Source of the DNA: Pseudomonas brenneri
GTDB taxonomy: Bacteria > Pseudomonadota > Gammaproteobacteria > Pseudomonadales > Pseudomonadaceae
DNA: 64,000 nt
Direction: 5' to 3'
Assembly (NCBI RefSeq): GCF_007858285.1
Contig: NZ_VFIL01000009.1
Location: 62,001-126,000, forward strand
This document shows positions 33,536 through 41,804 of the stretch, piece by piece (the first letter of the stretch is position 1; every line of letters begins with the position of its first letter). A model generated the notes under the pieces. The model had not been told where the DNA came from, searched no databases, and saw nothing but the letters and a program-made list of their open reading frames with translations. A program made the position numbers and the translations under genes.

Positions 33536-33903
33536 TTATGGACAGTGAGCTCTTTTTTGCAGGCTTGACGGTATTTGAAATAGTAGTTCTTGCAGGCATT
33601 TTATTATTTGTTGATTACACAAAGCTGGATGAGCTGGAAAGTTATTTCAGCGAAAATGAGGTTGTTCAGAGAAGTAAGCGTTTCTGGTCGAGAAGTCGCC
33701 GAATCGACAAGATGATGCGTATGAGCGTGATTGCCTGCTTCCTGGCTCATCCCTCGGTTTATATCAAAAAGGGCGACGTCACCCGTGAAGAGCTTGCCGC
33801 CATCCCATTAGGGCTTAAACGCTGGGTTGTATGGCCGACTTATTGGAGTGTTTTTTGGGTGTTTCGTGTTGTGGCGATGCTCCTGTGGGACCCATTCCAC
33901 TGA
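33532..33903 (+). CDS. Small membrane protein, candidate immunity partner
   Basis: The protein has 123 aa with an N-terminal membrane helix (FFAGLTVFEIVVLAGILLFV), a basic middle section (RSKRFWSRSRRIDKMMR), and hydrophobic stretches near residues 70-80 and at the C-terminus (WPTYWSVFWVFRVVAMLLW). No family is recognised. It overlaps the preceding gene by 4 bp; a second ATG at 33538 is possible. The AT content is higher than in the surrounding core genes. Membrane location fits immunity against an inner-membrane pore-former, but this is inferred from context only. Confidence 0.7.
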   Translation: MIMDSELFFAGLTVFEIVVLAGILLFVDYTKLDELESYFSENEVVQRSKRFWSRSRRIDKMMRMSVIACFLAHPSVYIKKGDVTREELAAIPLGLKRWVVWPTYWSVFWVFRVVAMLLWDPFH

Positions 33904-33913
33904 CGTCACGGAC

Positions 33914-34438
33914 TCAAACCACCAAATCCTTACGCTTCACCCGCACCGGCCCCGACCGCTCCTCGATCTGCCGCTTGAGGTCATGCCGCAACCCCGCCAG
34001 GAACGCCAGTTCCGCCACCACAAACAGTGGCCCCACGATCAGCCCGGACACGTCATCGACAAAGGCCGGCTTGCGCCCCTCGTAGTAATGGCCGACAAAC
34101 TGGATCACCCAACCCACCACAAACAGGCCGATACCACTGCTGAGCCACACCAGGGTGCTTTGCGCCGCCAGTACATGCCCGGCCCATACCGACAGGCCCA
34201 TCAGTACGCTCATCAACATGCCAAGCGCCAGTTCCAGGCGCAGGTAGAACCCGGCGGCAAACAACGCCAGCAACACTGCAGGCGACAGCCACAGGCCGGC
34301 CACTTGCGATTCGGGGCGCGACAGCAGTACGGCGACGGCGACGACGATCATGGGGATGCCGATAAAGTGGCTGACGATGTTGCGCGGGTCGCGGTGGTAG
34401 GCGGCGTATTGGCTGAGGTGATCGACGAGGCTTTTCAT
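33914..34438 (-). CDS. DUF962 / Mpo1-like integral membrane protein
   Basis: The protein (174 aa) has four hydrophobic helices. The conserved N-terminal block YAAYHRDPRNIVSHFIGIP and the later QFVGHYYEGRKPAF carry the His residues typical of the Mpo1-like family, whose yeast member is an iron-dependent dioxygenase of 2-hydroxy fatty acids. Whether the bacterial protein does this is unproven. The ATG at 34438 is preceded by AGGAGG, better than the in-frame 34468. It diverges from the Crp/Fnr gene. Confidence 0.88.
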   Translation of the reverse strand: MKSLVDHLSQYAAYHRDPRNIVSHFIGIPMIVVAVAVLLSRPESQVAGLWLSPAVLLALFAAGFYLRLELALGMLMSVLMGLSVWAGHVLAAQSTLVWLSSGIGLFVVGWVIQFVGHYYEGRKPAFVDDVSGLIVGPLFVVAELAFLAGLRHDLKRQIEERSGPVRVKRKDLVV

Positions 34439-34521
34439 TGTTATTCCTCCTGTAGGATGCTTGATCATGCCCTGTAGGACTGCGACAAACTGTCAACTGG
34501 GCGACAATCTTTGGAGTTCTC

Positions 34522-35208
34522 ATGGACGCAGAGTCTTGGCATGCACGGTTGTCCAGCGGCCACTGGTACCGTCATCTGCCTGCTCCCTTGCAGCATAGCT
34601 TGCTGGCCCACGCCCGCGTGCGGCAGTTGGCGGCGGGGCAGGTGCTGTTCAAGCGTGGCGACCCGCCGTGCGGCCTGTACGCGGTGCTGGAGGGCAGCCT
34701 GCGCATCAGCGCGGTGAACGAGCAGGGCAAGGAGGCGTTGTTGAGTCTGGCGCAAGCGCCTTTCTGGTTTGGCGAAATCGCCGTGTTCGACGGCCTGCCG
34801 CGTACCCACGATGCGTGTGCGGTCGGGCCTTGCACCCTGTTGCAGGTGCCGCAGTCGGCGATGCTGCACTTGCTTGCGCAAAGCCCGGCCTATTGGCGGG
34901 ACATGGCCTTGCTGATGAGCCAGAAGTTGCGGCTGAGCTTTATCAATATCGAGCAGTTGAGCCTTGCACCCGCGTCGGTGCGGTTGGCCCATCGGTTGTG
35001 GATGATTGCCGAGGGGTATGGCGAGATCGATGGCTCGCGGCGTGTGGTGCAGTTGGCGCAGGAGGACTTGGCGGCGATGCTGGGGGTGTCGCGCCAGACG
35101 ACCAATATGCTGCTCAAGGAACTGCAAGGGCAGGGGGTTGTGCGATTGGGGTATGGCGAAATTGAAATACTTGATGCACCGCGGTTGCGGGAGATGGCGC
35201 AGGGTTGA
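34522..35208 (+). CDS. Crp/Fnr-family transcriptional regulator
   Basis: The protein has 228 aa. The cyclic-nucleotide-binding-like domain (LAAGQVLFKRGDPPCGLYAVLEG, FWFGEIAVFDG) is followed by a dimer helix. A winged helix-turn-helix (LAQEDLAAMLGVSRQTTNMLLKELQGQG) ends the protein. The N-terminal Cys cluster of Fnr is missing, so it is not an oxygen-sensing Fnr. The cAMP-contact RxS motif is also not evident. The effector and targets are unknown; the divergent DUF962 gene is a candidate target. Confidence 0.92.
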   Translation: MDAESWHARLSSGHWYRHLPAPLQHSLLAHARVRQLAAGQVLFKRGDPPCGLYAVLEGSLRISAVNEQGKEALLSLAQAPFWFGEIAVFDGLPRTHDACAVGPCTLLQVPQSAMLHLLAQSPAYWRDMALLMSQKLRLSFINIEQLSLAPASVRLAHRLWMIAEGYGEIDGSRRVVQLAQEDLAAMLGVSRQTTNMLLKELQGQGVVRLGYGEIEILDAPRLREMAQG

Positions 35209-35297
35209 CGCGGCGTCTTAAAGGTCGCCTCGCCACAAGTCATTGTTCGCTCTTCGAGTATGGCTGAGCTTTCAAGGATGTTAAAAGGGCGGAACCC

Positions 35298-35666
35298 TTA
35301 GGGTTTATAAATTGCTCTGGCTTCGCCATTTTTATCAACCACGCCTGTAAGTTCGCGAACGATGCTATAGCTCCCTCCATCATCATTGGTTTCTTGATCC
35401 GCAATCCGGACTGAAAGTGATTCTCCGGGTGCGTAGCCTACTGTTTTAATAAGAATCCCCACCGCTCCTCCATTACTGGACGTTGTGATTTCGCTGCTGA
35501 AATCGCTCGTCATCCACGTGGCAGAGATAATTTTTTTGTTGTCGTTATCAAGTGAAGCCTCCGTGGGTTTCGTGCTTTTTATTGGGTCAGCTGCAGACGC
35601 GTTGCTAAAAATGATGATTAATGTGGCTAATAGGCAGCGGGTGATTGTTTGCATAAGTCGGGTCAT
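35298..35666 (-). CDS. Small exported protein, unknown function
   Basis: The protein has 122 aa with a signal peptide (TRCLLATLIIIFSNASA, then ADPIKS). The mature part looks like a single beta domain: ATWMTSDFSS, VGILIKTVGYAPGESLSVRI and SIVRELTGVVDKNGEARAIY, close to an Ig-like sandwich pattern. No Cys is present after the signal. Composition is AT-rich. It is the downstream gene of the lipoprotein at 35672-36727 with a 5-bp gap, so both are probably one operon. The phrase TSDFS occurs in both proteins. No family is recognised. Confidence 0.72.
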   Translation of the reverse strand: MTRLMQTITRCLLATLIIIFSNASAADPIKSTKPTEASLDNDNKKIISATWMTSDFSSEITTSSNGGAVGILIKTVGYAPGESLSVRIADQETNDDGGSYSIVRELTGVVDKNGEARAIYKP

Positions 35667-35671
35667 GGGAT

Positions 35672-36727
35672 TTATTTATGTTTTATCAGGTAGAGTTCTT
35701 CGTTTGCTGAAAACAACGAATACGTTAATGCCGGCATTGTGTAATAGGCGAAATTATTGAGGAGGGTTTCTTTGGGCGGGAACGCTGTACCTTTAAAATC
35801 AGAACGTGACAAACTGCCTTTGTTTTTGAATTTAAAAATAACGTCGGCTATTGTGACTTGGTAATACCCTATGCCCTCCCAGGTATAATTCATGCTGCAA
35901 CCACTGCTGCCAGCATTTTGGGCGCAATATTTGCTGTAAGTCTGCTTTTCAAAGTAGGGAATAGTGATGTTGGAGGGTGGTGTATATCGTCCAAAGCCAC
36001 GTTCGACGTCTGTGAAGTCTTTAAATAGCGTATTGAAACCGGATAATCGTTTGCCGCTGAAGTCGCTCGTCAGTGAGTTGCCGTAGAGGACATACCATTT
36101 GCCGGTAGTGTTAAGGTAGTATACTTTTCGGATACGCCTTTTATTTTCGTGGGCGCTGATTTTTTCATAGGTTTCAACATCGTCCAGGCGTGCGCTTTTT
36201 TTTGTGATTTCTTTGTAGTACGCATCGACCTGTTCTGTACTCCAAGCCAAGTCCTGGTTGATGGGAGTAAATGGTCTTTTTGTTTTGTCGCCATTTAACG
36301 GCCAGGTAGAGTAATAGCTGTTTTCTTTGTTGACCAAAAAAGTGCCGCCAACCAATTGCTCGTCCCCGGTTTTTTTTGCTATCAGGAAGCTTCTTGAAAA
36401 TTGATGGCTATCAATGATATTGCCAGAGGTATTCAGTTTGTAGAAAGTGTGCTGGCGAGTGTGGTCGTCAACATCTGTGGCAATTTCAATAATGATGTTG
36501 TTTGTTGTTTTGTTGAGGCTGTGTTCCACTGTGGAACGTGGTGGGACTTTAAACTTTTCGACGGTATAGTTTTCAAATTCGGTAATTTCATCGATATACT
36601 TGTAGTCTGAAAATTCAGTAGGTAATTTTTCTTCGGGAGATAACCGGCCGGACTCGTGGACGCCACAGCTTGTTGTCAGTAGAGCGAAGAATATAGACGT
36701 GGCGCCGAGTGAGAGGGTGAAGTTCAT
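35672..36727 (-). CDS. Predicted lipoprotein, unknown function, AT-rich gene
   Basis: The protein has 351 aa. The start MNFTLSLGATSIFFALLTTSC gives a lipobox-like LTTSC, so a lipid anchor is likely. The mature part is rich in Tyr, Lys and Thr and predicted to be beta-rich (IIIEIATDVDDHTRQHTFYKL, KVYYLNTTGKWYVLYG). One Cys pair (YCAQNAGSSGC) could form a disulfide. The ATG at 36727 is preferred to 36760. The AT-rich codon use, unlike the flanking core genes, points to acquisition. No family is recognised. Confidence 0.75.
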   Translation of the reverse strand: MNFTLSLGATSIFFALLTTSCGVHESGRLSPEEKLPTEFSDYKYIDEITEFENYTVEKFKVPPRSTVEHSLNKTTNNIIIEIATDVDDHTRQHTFYKLNTSGNIIDSHQFSRSFLIAKKTGDEQLVGGTFLVNKENSYYSTWPLNGDKTKRPFTPINQDLAWSTEQVDAYYKEITKKSARLDDVETYEKISAHENKRRIRKVYYLNTTGKWYVLYGNSLTSDFSGKRLSGFNTLFKDFTDVERGFGRYTPPSNITIPYFEKQTYSKYCAQNAGSSGCSMNYTWEGIGYYQVTIADVIFKFKNKGSLSRSDFKGTAFPPKETLLNNFAYYTMPALTYSLFSANEELYLIKHK

Positions 36728-36829
36728 AATACGTCCGCCCTGCGTGAAGGGTCTTCTCATTTACAGTGTCCAGCACCTATACCATTACTCAGCTTACTCT
36801 GCCAGTTGACTGTTGATCGTAAAATAAAA

Positions 36830-36845
36830 TGTAGGGTTTTCCTGA
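36830..36845. promoter_or_regulatory. TGTAGGGTTTTCCTGA motif upstream of the AT-rich lipoprotein
   Basis: It resembles the motifs at 203, 6670 and 25907 (TGTAGGG, then TTCYTGA after 3-4 bases) but is less similar. It lies about 100 bp before the start at 36727 in an AT-rich gap. Weak evidence, listed for comparison. Confidence 0.25.
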
Positions 36846-36949
36846 TGACTGTTTCTAGCTGTGTCGAAAGACACCGTTAAGTAGAGACCTGACGACCCTT
36901 AGGTCAACGCGCTAAAAAGCAGGACTTTGCGCGATCAAGGTATTTCTCA

Positions 36950-37765
36950 TTAGCAAGCAATAAACGCCAGGGGCAGGTCACGGATCTGTTCACGCAGCGG
37001 CGGCTGGTAGTGGTCGTCGCTGATCAGTTCGTGCAGCAGTTCTTCGCGCAGTTGGTGGAAATCAAAGCTGCTGCGCTGGCGCGGATGGGGCAGGGCGATA
37101 TCCACCACCTGCTTGATCCGTCCGGGCCGGGGCTCCATCACCACCACGCGGTCGGCGAGGAAAATCGCTTCCTCCACATCGTGGGTCACTAGCACTGTGG
37201 TGATCTTCGCGCGAGCACGGATCGCCAGCAGCTCATCCTGCATCTGTTGGCGGGTCAGGGCATCGAGAGCGCCGAAGGGCTCGTCCAGCAGCAGGATGCG
37301 TGGGCTGGCCACCAGGCCACGGGCAATCGCCACCCGCTGCGCCATGCCGCCAGACAATTGGTGCGGGTAGGCGCGGGTGAAATCGGTAAGGCCCACCAAT
37401 TCGATAAAGTCCGTGATGCGCTGTTGGCGCTGGGCCTCGCTCAAGGGCTCGTTGACCAGGCCCAGGCCGATGTTTTGCGCGACCGTCAGCCACGGGAACA
37501 AACGGTGTTCCTGGAACACGATGCCGCGCTCGCCGCCGATGCCTTCCACGGCCTTGCCATCGACGCGGATCTCGCCACGGAACTGCGTGTCCAGGCCGAT
37601 CAGCAGGCGCAGCAGCGTGGATTTTCCGCAACCGCTGGAGCCGACAATCGCGACGAACTCGCCTTCGGCGATATCCAGGTTGAATTCGCGAATGGCTTCC
37701 AGCTCGAAGCCATCGACGTCGAAGGTCTTGCCCACATGGTTGAAGCTGACAATAGGTGCAGTCAT
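36950..37765 (-). CDS. atsC: AtsC-like ABC ATPase for sulfate esters
   Basis: The protein (271 aa) is the ATPase of a taurine/sulfonate/sulfate-ester family importer. Visible are Walker A GSSGCGKST, Q-loop VFQEHRLFPW, signature LSGGMAQR, Walker B ILLLDEPFGALD and the His switch VLVTHDVEEA. The FPW after the Q-loop is typical of the SsuB/TauB/AtsC group. It overlaps the 3' end of the fused permease gene. The name rests on the neighbours (fused AtsB, AtsR, AtsK); an SsuB-like role cannot be excluded. Confidence 0.88.
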   Translation of the reverse strand: MTAPIVSFNHVGKTFDVDGFELEAIREFNLDIAEGEFVAIVGSSGCGKSTLLRLLIGLDTQFRGEIRVDGKAVEGIGGERGIVFQEHRLFPWLTVAQNIGLGLVNEPLSEAQRQQRITDFIELVGLTDFTRAYPHQLSGGMAQRVAIARGLVASPRILLLDEPFGALDALTRQQMQDELLAIRARAKITTVLVTHDVEEAIFLADRVVVMEPRPGRIKQVVDIALPHPRQRSSFDFHQLREELLHELISDDHYQPPLREQIRDLPLAFIAC

Positions 37766-39360
37766 GCGTGTCTCCAGCGCGTGGCGCGGGTTTCGATGCG
37801 TTGGCCGATAAGGTTGAGTGCTGCGCCGGTGAGGCCGACCAGGAGCATGCCGCTCATGATCAGGTCCATGCGCAGCAACTGTTGGGCGCCGATCATCAAA
37901 CTGCCGATGCCACCGTTGGACGGCATGAAATACTCGGCGCCGATGGTGCCCAGCCAGGCGTAGATCAGGCTCAGGCGCAGCCCGGCGAAAATCCCCGCTG
38001 CCGCCCCTGGCAATACCAGGCGACGCAGGCGCAAGGCCAGGCTCAGGCGCAGCACCTGGGCGGCTTCATTGAGCTGTGGCGAGAGGTTCAGCACACTGCG
38101 TTGGGTGGCGATAAACAGCGGGAAGAACGCGGCCAGGGCGATAAACACCGACTTGGCCAACTCGCCCAGGCCGAACCAGGCGGTGAGCAGCGGCACCCAG
38201 GCAAAAATGGCGATCTGACGCAGGGCCGCCAGGGTCGGGCCGAGCACTCGCTCACTGCGGCGTGACAGGCCCAGCCACAGGCCAAGGGCAAAGCCCAGGC
38301 CGCCGCCCAGGAGCAACCCGCTCAAGGTGCGTCCCAGGCTTTTGCCCAGGGCGCTGAGCAGGCTGCCATCGAATACGCCGCTGGCGGTGGTGTGCAACAC
38401 GGTCCAGGGGCTGACGAGGATATTGGGATCGACCCAGTCCAGGGCGGTCGCCGACTGCCACAGCGCCAACAGGCTCAAGGGCAGCAACCACGGTTGCAGG
38501 CGTTGCCAGCCTTGGTAGCGTGGGCCGCGACGGATCTGCGCGGTAGCGGGATGGGGCCAATGCACCCACTTGCGATCCAGCCAGCCAATGCCGCGATCCA
38601 TCACCACGCCCAGCACCCCAATGACCACGATGCACACAAACACGATATCGAGCATGAACAACTGCCGCGCCCAGACCATCAGGTAACCAATACCTTCGCT
38701 GGAGGCCAGCAGCTCCACCGCCAGCAGTGAGGTCCAGCCGGCGGCCAGGGCCAGGCGTACCCCGGCCATGAACGCGGGCAATGCAGCGGGCAGGATCAGG
38801 CGGTGGATCAACAGATGGCTGGGCAAGCGCAGCACGCGTGCAGCCTCACGCAAACCGGGCTGGGCATCGCGCACGCCGACCAGGGTGTGCAGGGTCACGG
38901 GCACCACAATGGCCTTGACCAGCACCACCAGCTTGAGGGTTTCGCCAATCCCGAAAAACACCATGAACAGCGGGATCCAGGCCAGGGTCGGGACTTGCGA
39001 CAGGGCGCTGAAGGTCGGGAACACCAGGCGCTCGGCACGGGCACTGAAGCCCAGCAGCGCGCCCAGCAACGCCCCGGCCCCGACGCCCGCCAACAGCCCC
39101 CAGAACAGACGTTGCAGGCTGATCGCCAAGTGGCTCCACAACTCGCCGCCGGCCAGTTCCACGGCACTGCTCCAGACCAGCGAAGGCGCCGGCAGGATCT
39201 GCTCGCTCATCCAGTGATTGCGGCTGGCCAGCCACCACAGGGCAAACAGCGTGAGTGGCAGCAGCCATGGCAGCAGGCGTTCACTCAGGTTCGGCCAATG
39301 TGCCCGCCCACCCTTGGCAGGGGCGGCGAGCGGCAGGCTCAACAGTGAAATTCGGGCCAT
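37762..39360 (-). CDS. atsB: AtsB-like fused double ABC permease
   Basis: The protein has 532 aa, twice the usual permease length. Two homologous permease halves each carry an EAA loop: LREAARVLRLPSHLLIHRL (first half) and LNEAAQVLRLSLALRLRRL (second half). Fused permeases of this kind are characteristic of AtsB from Pseudomonas sulfate-ester uptake. It is transcribed with atsC, and diverges from atsR. One fused protein probably supplies both membrane subunits. Confidence 0.9.
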   Translation of the reverse strand: MARISLLSLPLAAPAKGGRAHWPNLSERLLPWLLPLTLFALWWLASRNHWMSEQILPAPSLVWSSAVELAGGELWSHLAISLQRLFWGLLAGVGAGALLGALLGFSARAERLVFPTFSALSQVPTLAWIPLFMVFFGIGETLKLVVLVKAIVVPVTLHTLVGVRDAQPGLREAARVLRLPSHLLIHRLILPAALPAFMAGVRLALAAGWTSLLAVELLASSEGIGYLMVWARQLFMLDIVFVCIVVIGVLGVVMDRGIGWLDRKWVHWPHPATAQIRRGPRYQGWQRLQPWLLPLSLLALWQSATALDWVDPNILVSPWTVLHTTASGVFDGSLLSALGKSLGRTLSGLLLGGGLGFALGLWLGLSRRSERVLGPTLAALRQIAIFAWVPLLTAWFGLGELAKSVFIALAAFFPLFIATQRSVLNLSPQLNEAAQVLRLSLALRLRRLVLPGAAAGIFAGLRLSLIYAWLGTIGAEYFMPSNGGIGSLMIGAQQLLRMDLIMSGMLLVGLTGAALNLIGQRIETRATRWRHA

Positions 39361-39647
39361 GGAAGACCTCCGGTGTCGGCGAGTGCGTTATGTGATTTTG
39401 ATCTTATAAACAAACAATCAAGATTATTTAGGGATAAGAAAAACCATTTAAAGCCTCTGCCCGACACGCATCCAATGCATTTGGAGAATATTTTCCATGC
39501 TGTTGATGCATAACCCTCTGGCGCCGGGGCCGCAGTGCGCATAGATCAAAAAGCTATTAAATTGTGAATTTATAGTATTTAAAGTTTTGACCGCGTTGTG
39601 CGTACTTTCTGCTCCCCAGGCCACCGTCGCCCACAGGAGCACACTCT
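39361..39647. promoter_or_regulatory. Divergent promoter region between atsBC and atsR
   Basis: These 287 bp are AT-rich, especially 39395-39455 and 39550-39590. The palindrome-like CCAATGCATTTGG lies at about 39473-39485 and GATGCATAAC at 39506-39515. AATGCAT also occurs in the other two divergent ats intergenic regions. No gene is seen. CysB and a LysR regulator of the locus are the expected binders. Confidence 0.5.
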
Positions 39648-40649
39648 ATGAAATTGCCCTTCAAACGCTTGATCACCCTGGTCGCAGGCACAGCGCTCGC
39701 CGGGCTGGTACACGCCGCCGACCTCAAGGAAATCCGTATTGCCGTGCCCGACCTGAGTGCCGGCACCCAGAACAGCGGTGGTGGTCTGACGGATGTCCTG
39801 AGGAGCCAGCAGATCTTTGAAAAAGCCTTCGCCGATCAGGGCATCAAGATCCAGTGGAATTACTTCAAGGGCGCCGGCCCCGTGATCAATGAAGCCTTCG
39901 CCAACGGCCAGGTAGACCTGGCTTACCTGGGCGATCTGGCAGCGATCATCGGCCGTTCCAATGGCCTCGATACCCGTCTGCTGAGCGCCACCGCTCGCGG
40001 GGTTAAACAATACCTGGGCGTGGTACCGGGCTCCGGGATCACAACCTTGCAGGACCTGAAGGGCAAGCGCGTGGCGGTGTTTCGCGGCACGGCCACCCAA
40101 CTGTCCCTCGACGGCGCCCTGGCCAGCCAGGGTTTGAGTGAAAAGGACCTGAAAATCATCAACCTGGACTTCAACGCGGCCGTGGCCGCCCTGGCCGCCA
40201 AGCAGATCGATGCGACCTGGGGCGGGTCGAACCTGAGTTCACTACAGGCCAAGGGCCTGGCCGAAATCCCCCTGACCACCAAGGACCTGGACGGCGCGGG
40301 CAGCGTGCAGGCGGTGCTGGTGGGCAGTGGCAAATTTGTCGACGCCCATCCCGAGGTGGTGGCCAAGCTGCTCAAGGCCCAGCAGCAGGCGGTGCAGTGG
40401 TTGACCGATGACAACAACAAGCAGGCGTATATCGAACTGGTGTCGGGGCTGGCGAGTTATCCGCCGGTGATTTTGACCAATGATTTGAAGGATCAGAAAC
40501 TTAGCGAGATTTTCCCGTCGACCCTGGATCCGGTGTTTCTGGGCAAGCTGCAGGATGCGGTGGATCTGGCGTCGAAGGAGCGGCTGATTCGCAAGCCGTT
40601 CCAGGTCAGTGATTGGGTGGTGCCGGGGTTGGCGGCGGCTGGGATCTGA
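39648..40649 (+). CDS. atsR: AtsR-like periplasmic sulfate-ester binding protein
   Basis: The protein (333 aa) is the substrate-binding subunit for AtsBC. The signal peptide (LITLVAGTALAGLVHA, then ADLKEI) leads into a type II binding fold of the SsuA/TauA/NitT group (NEAFANGQVDLAYLGDLAAI, LQDLKGKRVAVFRGTATQ, DATWGGSNLS). GGAGCAC precedes the start. It is divergent from atsBC, unlike the more usual collinear order, so two promoters must be coordinated. Confidence 0.9.
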   Translation: MKLPFKRLITLVAGTALAGLVHAADLKEIRIAVPDLSAGTQNSGGGLTDVLRSQQIFEKAFADQGIKIQWNYFKGAGPVINEAFANGQVDLAYLGDLAAIIGRSNGLDTRLLSATARGVKQYLGVVPGSGITTLQDLKGKRVAVFRGTATQLSLDGALASQGLSEKDLKIINLDFNAAVAALAAKQIDATWGGSNLSSLQAKGLAEIPLTTKDLDGAGSVQAVLVGSGKFVDAHPEVVAKLLKAQQQAVQWLTDDNNKQAYIELVSGLASYPPVILTNDLKDQKLSEIFPSTLDPVFLGKLQDAVDLASKERLIRKPFQVSDWVVPGLAAAGI

Positions 40650-40702
40650 AATCTACAGTGCATGAACTGGCCTCATCGTAGGCAAGCCCGCGATGGCGCC
40701 TG

Positions 40703-41623
40703 CTAGACCGCCACATCCACCTCCTGCCGATCCACCGCCACCAACGTCTCGATCATCGCCTTGGCCGCCGGCGACAAACGCGAACCGGTGCGGCTGACTA
40801 TCCCGCACCGCGCACTCATGGTCTCCATGTTCTGTGGCAGGTTGCGCCAGTGCAGCAGCACCAGTGCGCCCCGGGCGATGTCCTCGGCAAAAGCCTCCTC
40901 GGTGCCCACGCCAATGGCGTTGGACTGCAACACGATCTTCACCAGCGCTGGAAAGTGCTCGGTCTGGATGCTCGGTGAGAAATCCATGCGCCCGCTCAGG
41001 TTCGCCAGCAGTTTGCGAATGCCCTGGGAGATCAGCGGCGACGCCAGCGGGTAATCGAACATGTCGTTGGTCGAGAGGCTGTCCTTGGCCAGCAGCGGAT
41101 GCCCCGGCCTGCAGAAGAATACCCCGCGCTTGGCCGTCAGCGCCTGGGTCTGGAAATTCGGATCGGCTTCGAACTGGCGGATGTCGGCGATAAAGAATTC
41201 GATCTCTTCCCGGCTCAAGCTGCGGCTCAGCGTTTCCCAGTTATCCACCTGGAAGCGCGTACGGATTTTCGGGTGTGCGTTGACGAATCTCGCCACGGCA
41301 TCCGGTACCAGTTTCACGGCTGGCGCCGGGCCGCAACCGAAGCGCAGCTCGCCTGCATCGAGCTTGGTCATGCGCGTGACTTCACTGCTCAACAGGGCGG
41401 CGCCATGCACCAGGCTCAAGGCATGTTGCAGCACCACCTGGCCTTCCGGGGTGGGGCGCAGATCCTTGTGGCCACGGTCCACCAGCACGCAGCCGAACTC
41501 CTGTTCCAGGCCCTGGATGCTGCGGCTGAACGCCGGTTGCGTGATGCCCATGGCGTCGGCCGCGCGGACAAAACTGCGGTGTTCGTTAAGGGCGATGAAG
41601 TAGCGCAGTTGGCGAAGATCCAT
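40703..41623 (-). CDS. LysR-family regulator of the ats locus (SftR-like)
   Basis: The protein has 306 aa with an N-terminal helix-turn-helix (MDLRQLRYFIALNEHRSFVR, ITQPAFSRSIQGLEQEFG) and an effector domain with GELRFGCGPAPA. It is clearly paralogous to the LysR protein at 44510-45454, sharing blocks such as GELRFGCGPAPA. It is divergent from atsK, whose promoter it probably controls. SftR of P. putida, which regulates sulfate-ester genes, is the likely relative. The ATG at 41623 (MDLRQL) is preferred over 41638. Confidence 0.9.
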   Translation of the reverse strand: MDLRQLRYFIALNEHRSFVRAADAMGITQPAFSRSIQGLEQEFGCVLVDRGHKDLRPTPEGQVVLQHALSLVHGAALLSSEVTRMTKLDAGELRFGCGPAPAVKLVPDAVARFVNAHPKIRTRFQVDNWETLSRSLSREEIEFFIADIRQFEADPNFQTQALTAKRGVFFCRPGHPLLAKDSLSTNDMFDYPLASPLISQGIRKLLANLSGRMDFSPSIQTEHFPALVKIVLQSNAIGVGTEEAFAEDIARGALVLLHWRNLPQNMETMSARCGIVSRTGSRLSPAAKAMIETLVAVDRQEVDVAV

Positions 41624-41685
41624 ATGCTTTCCCGGCATTTTAAAAATAGGTCGAAGGCATTTGCGACCAGGGGAGCTGAGGTTTT

Positions 41686-41719
41686 AAATGCAAGCTCTTA
41701 TTCCGTCAACGAAGCATTT
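41686..41719. promoter_or_regulatory. Candidate LysR operator upstream of atsK
   Basis: AAATGC (41686-41691) and GCATTT (41714-41719) form an inverted repeat in the atsK/LysR divergent gap. More AT-rich sequence follows (CCTAAATTGCATATGAATAG), where the atsK promoter should lie. The AATGCA core matches the dyad upstream of the second LysR gene. Confidence 0.4.
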
Positions 41720-41804
41720 GTTCATTTGCTAGACCTAAATTGCATATGAATAGAGCGTTGGCGCAGCGTCACCCCACCGTAAGCAGACACATGAGGGTCA
41801 TCCA

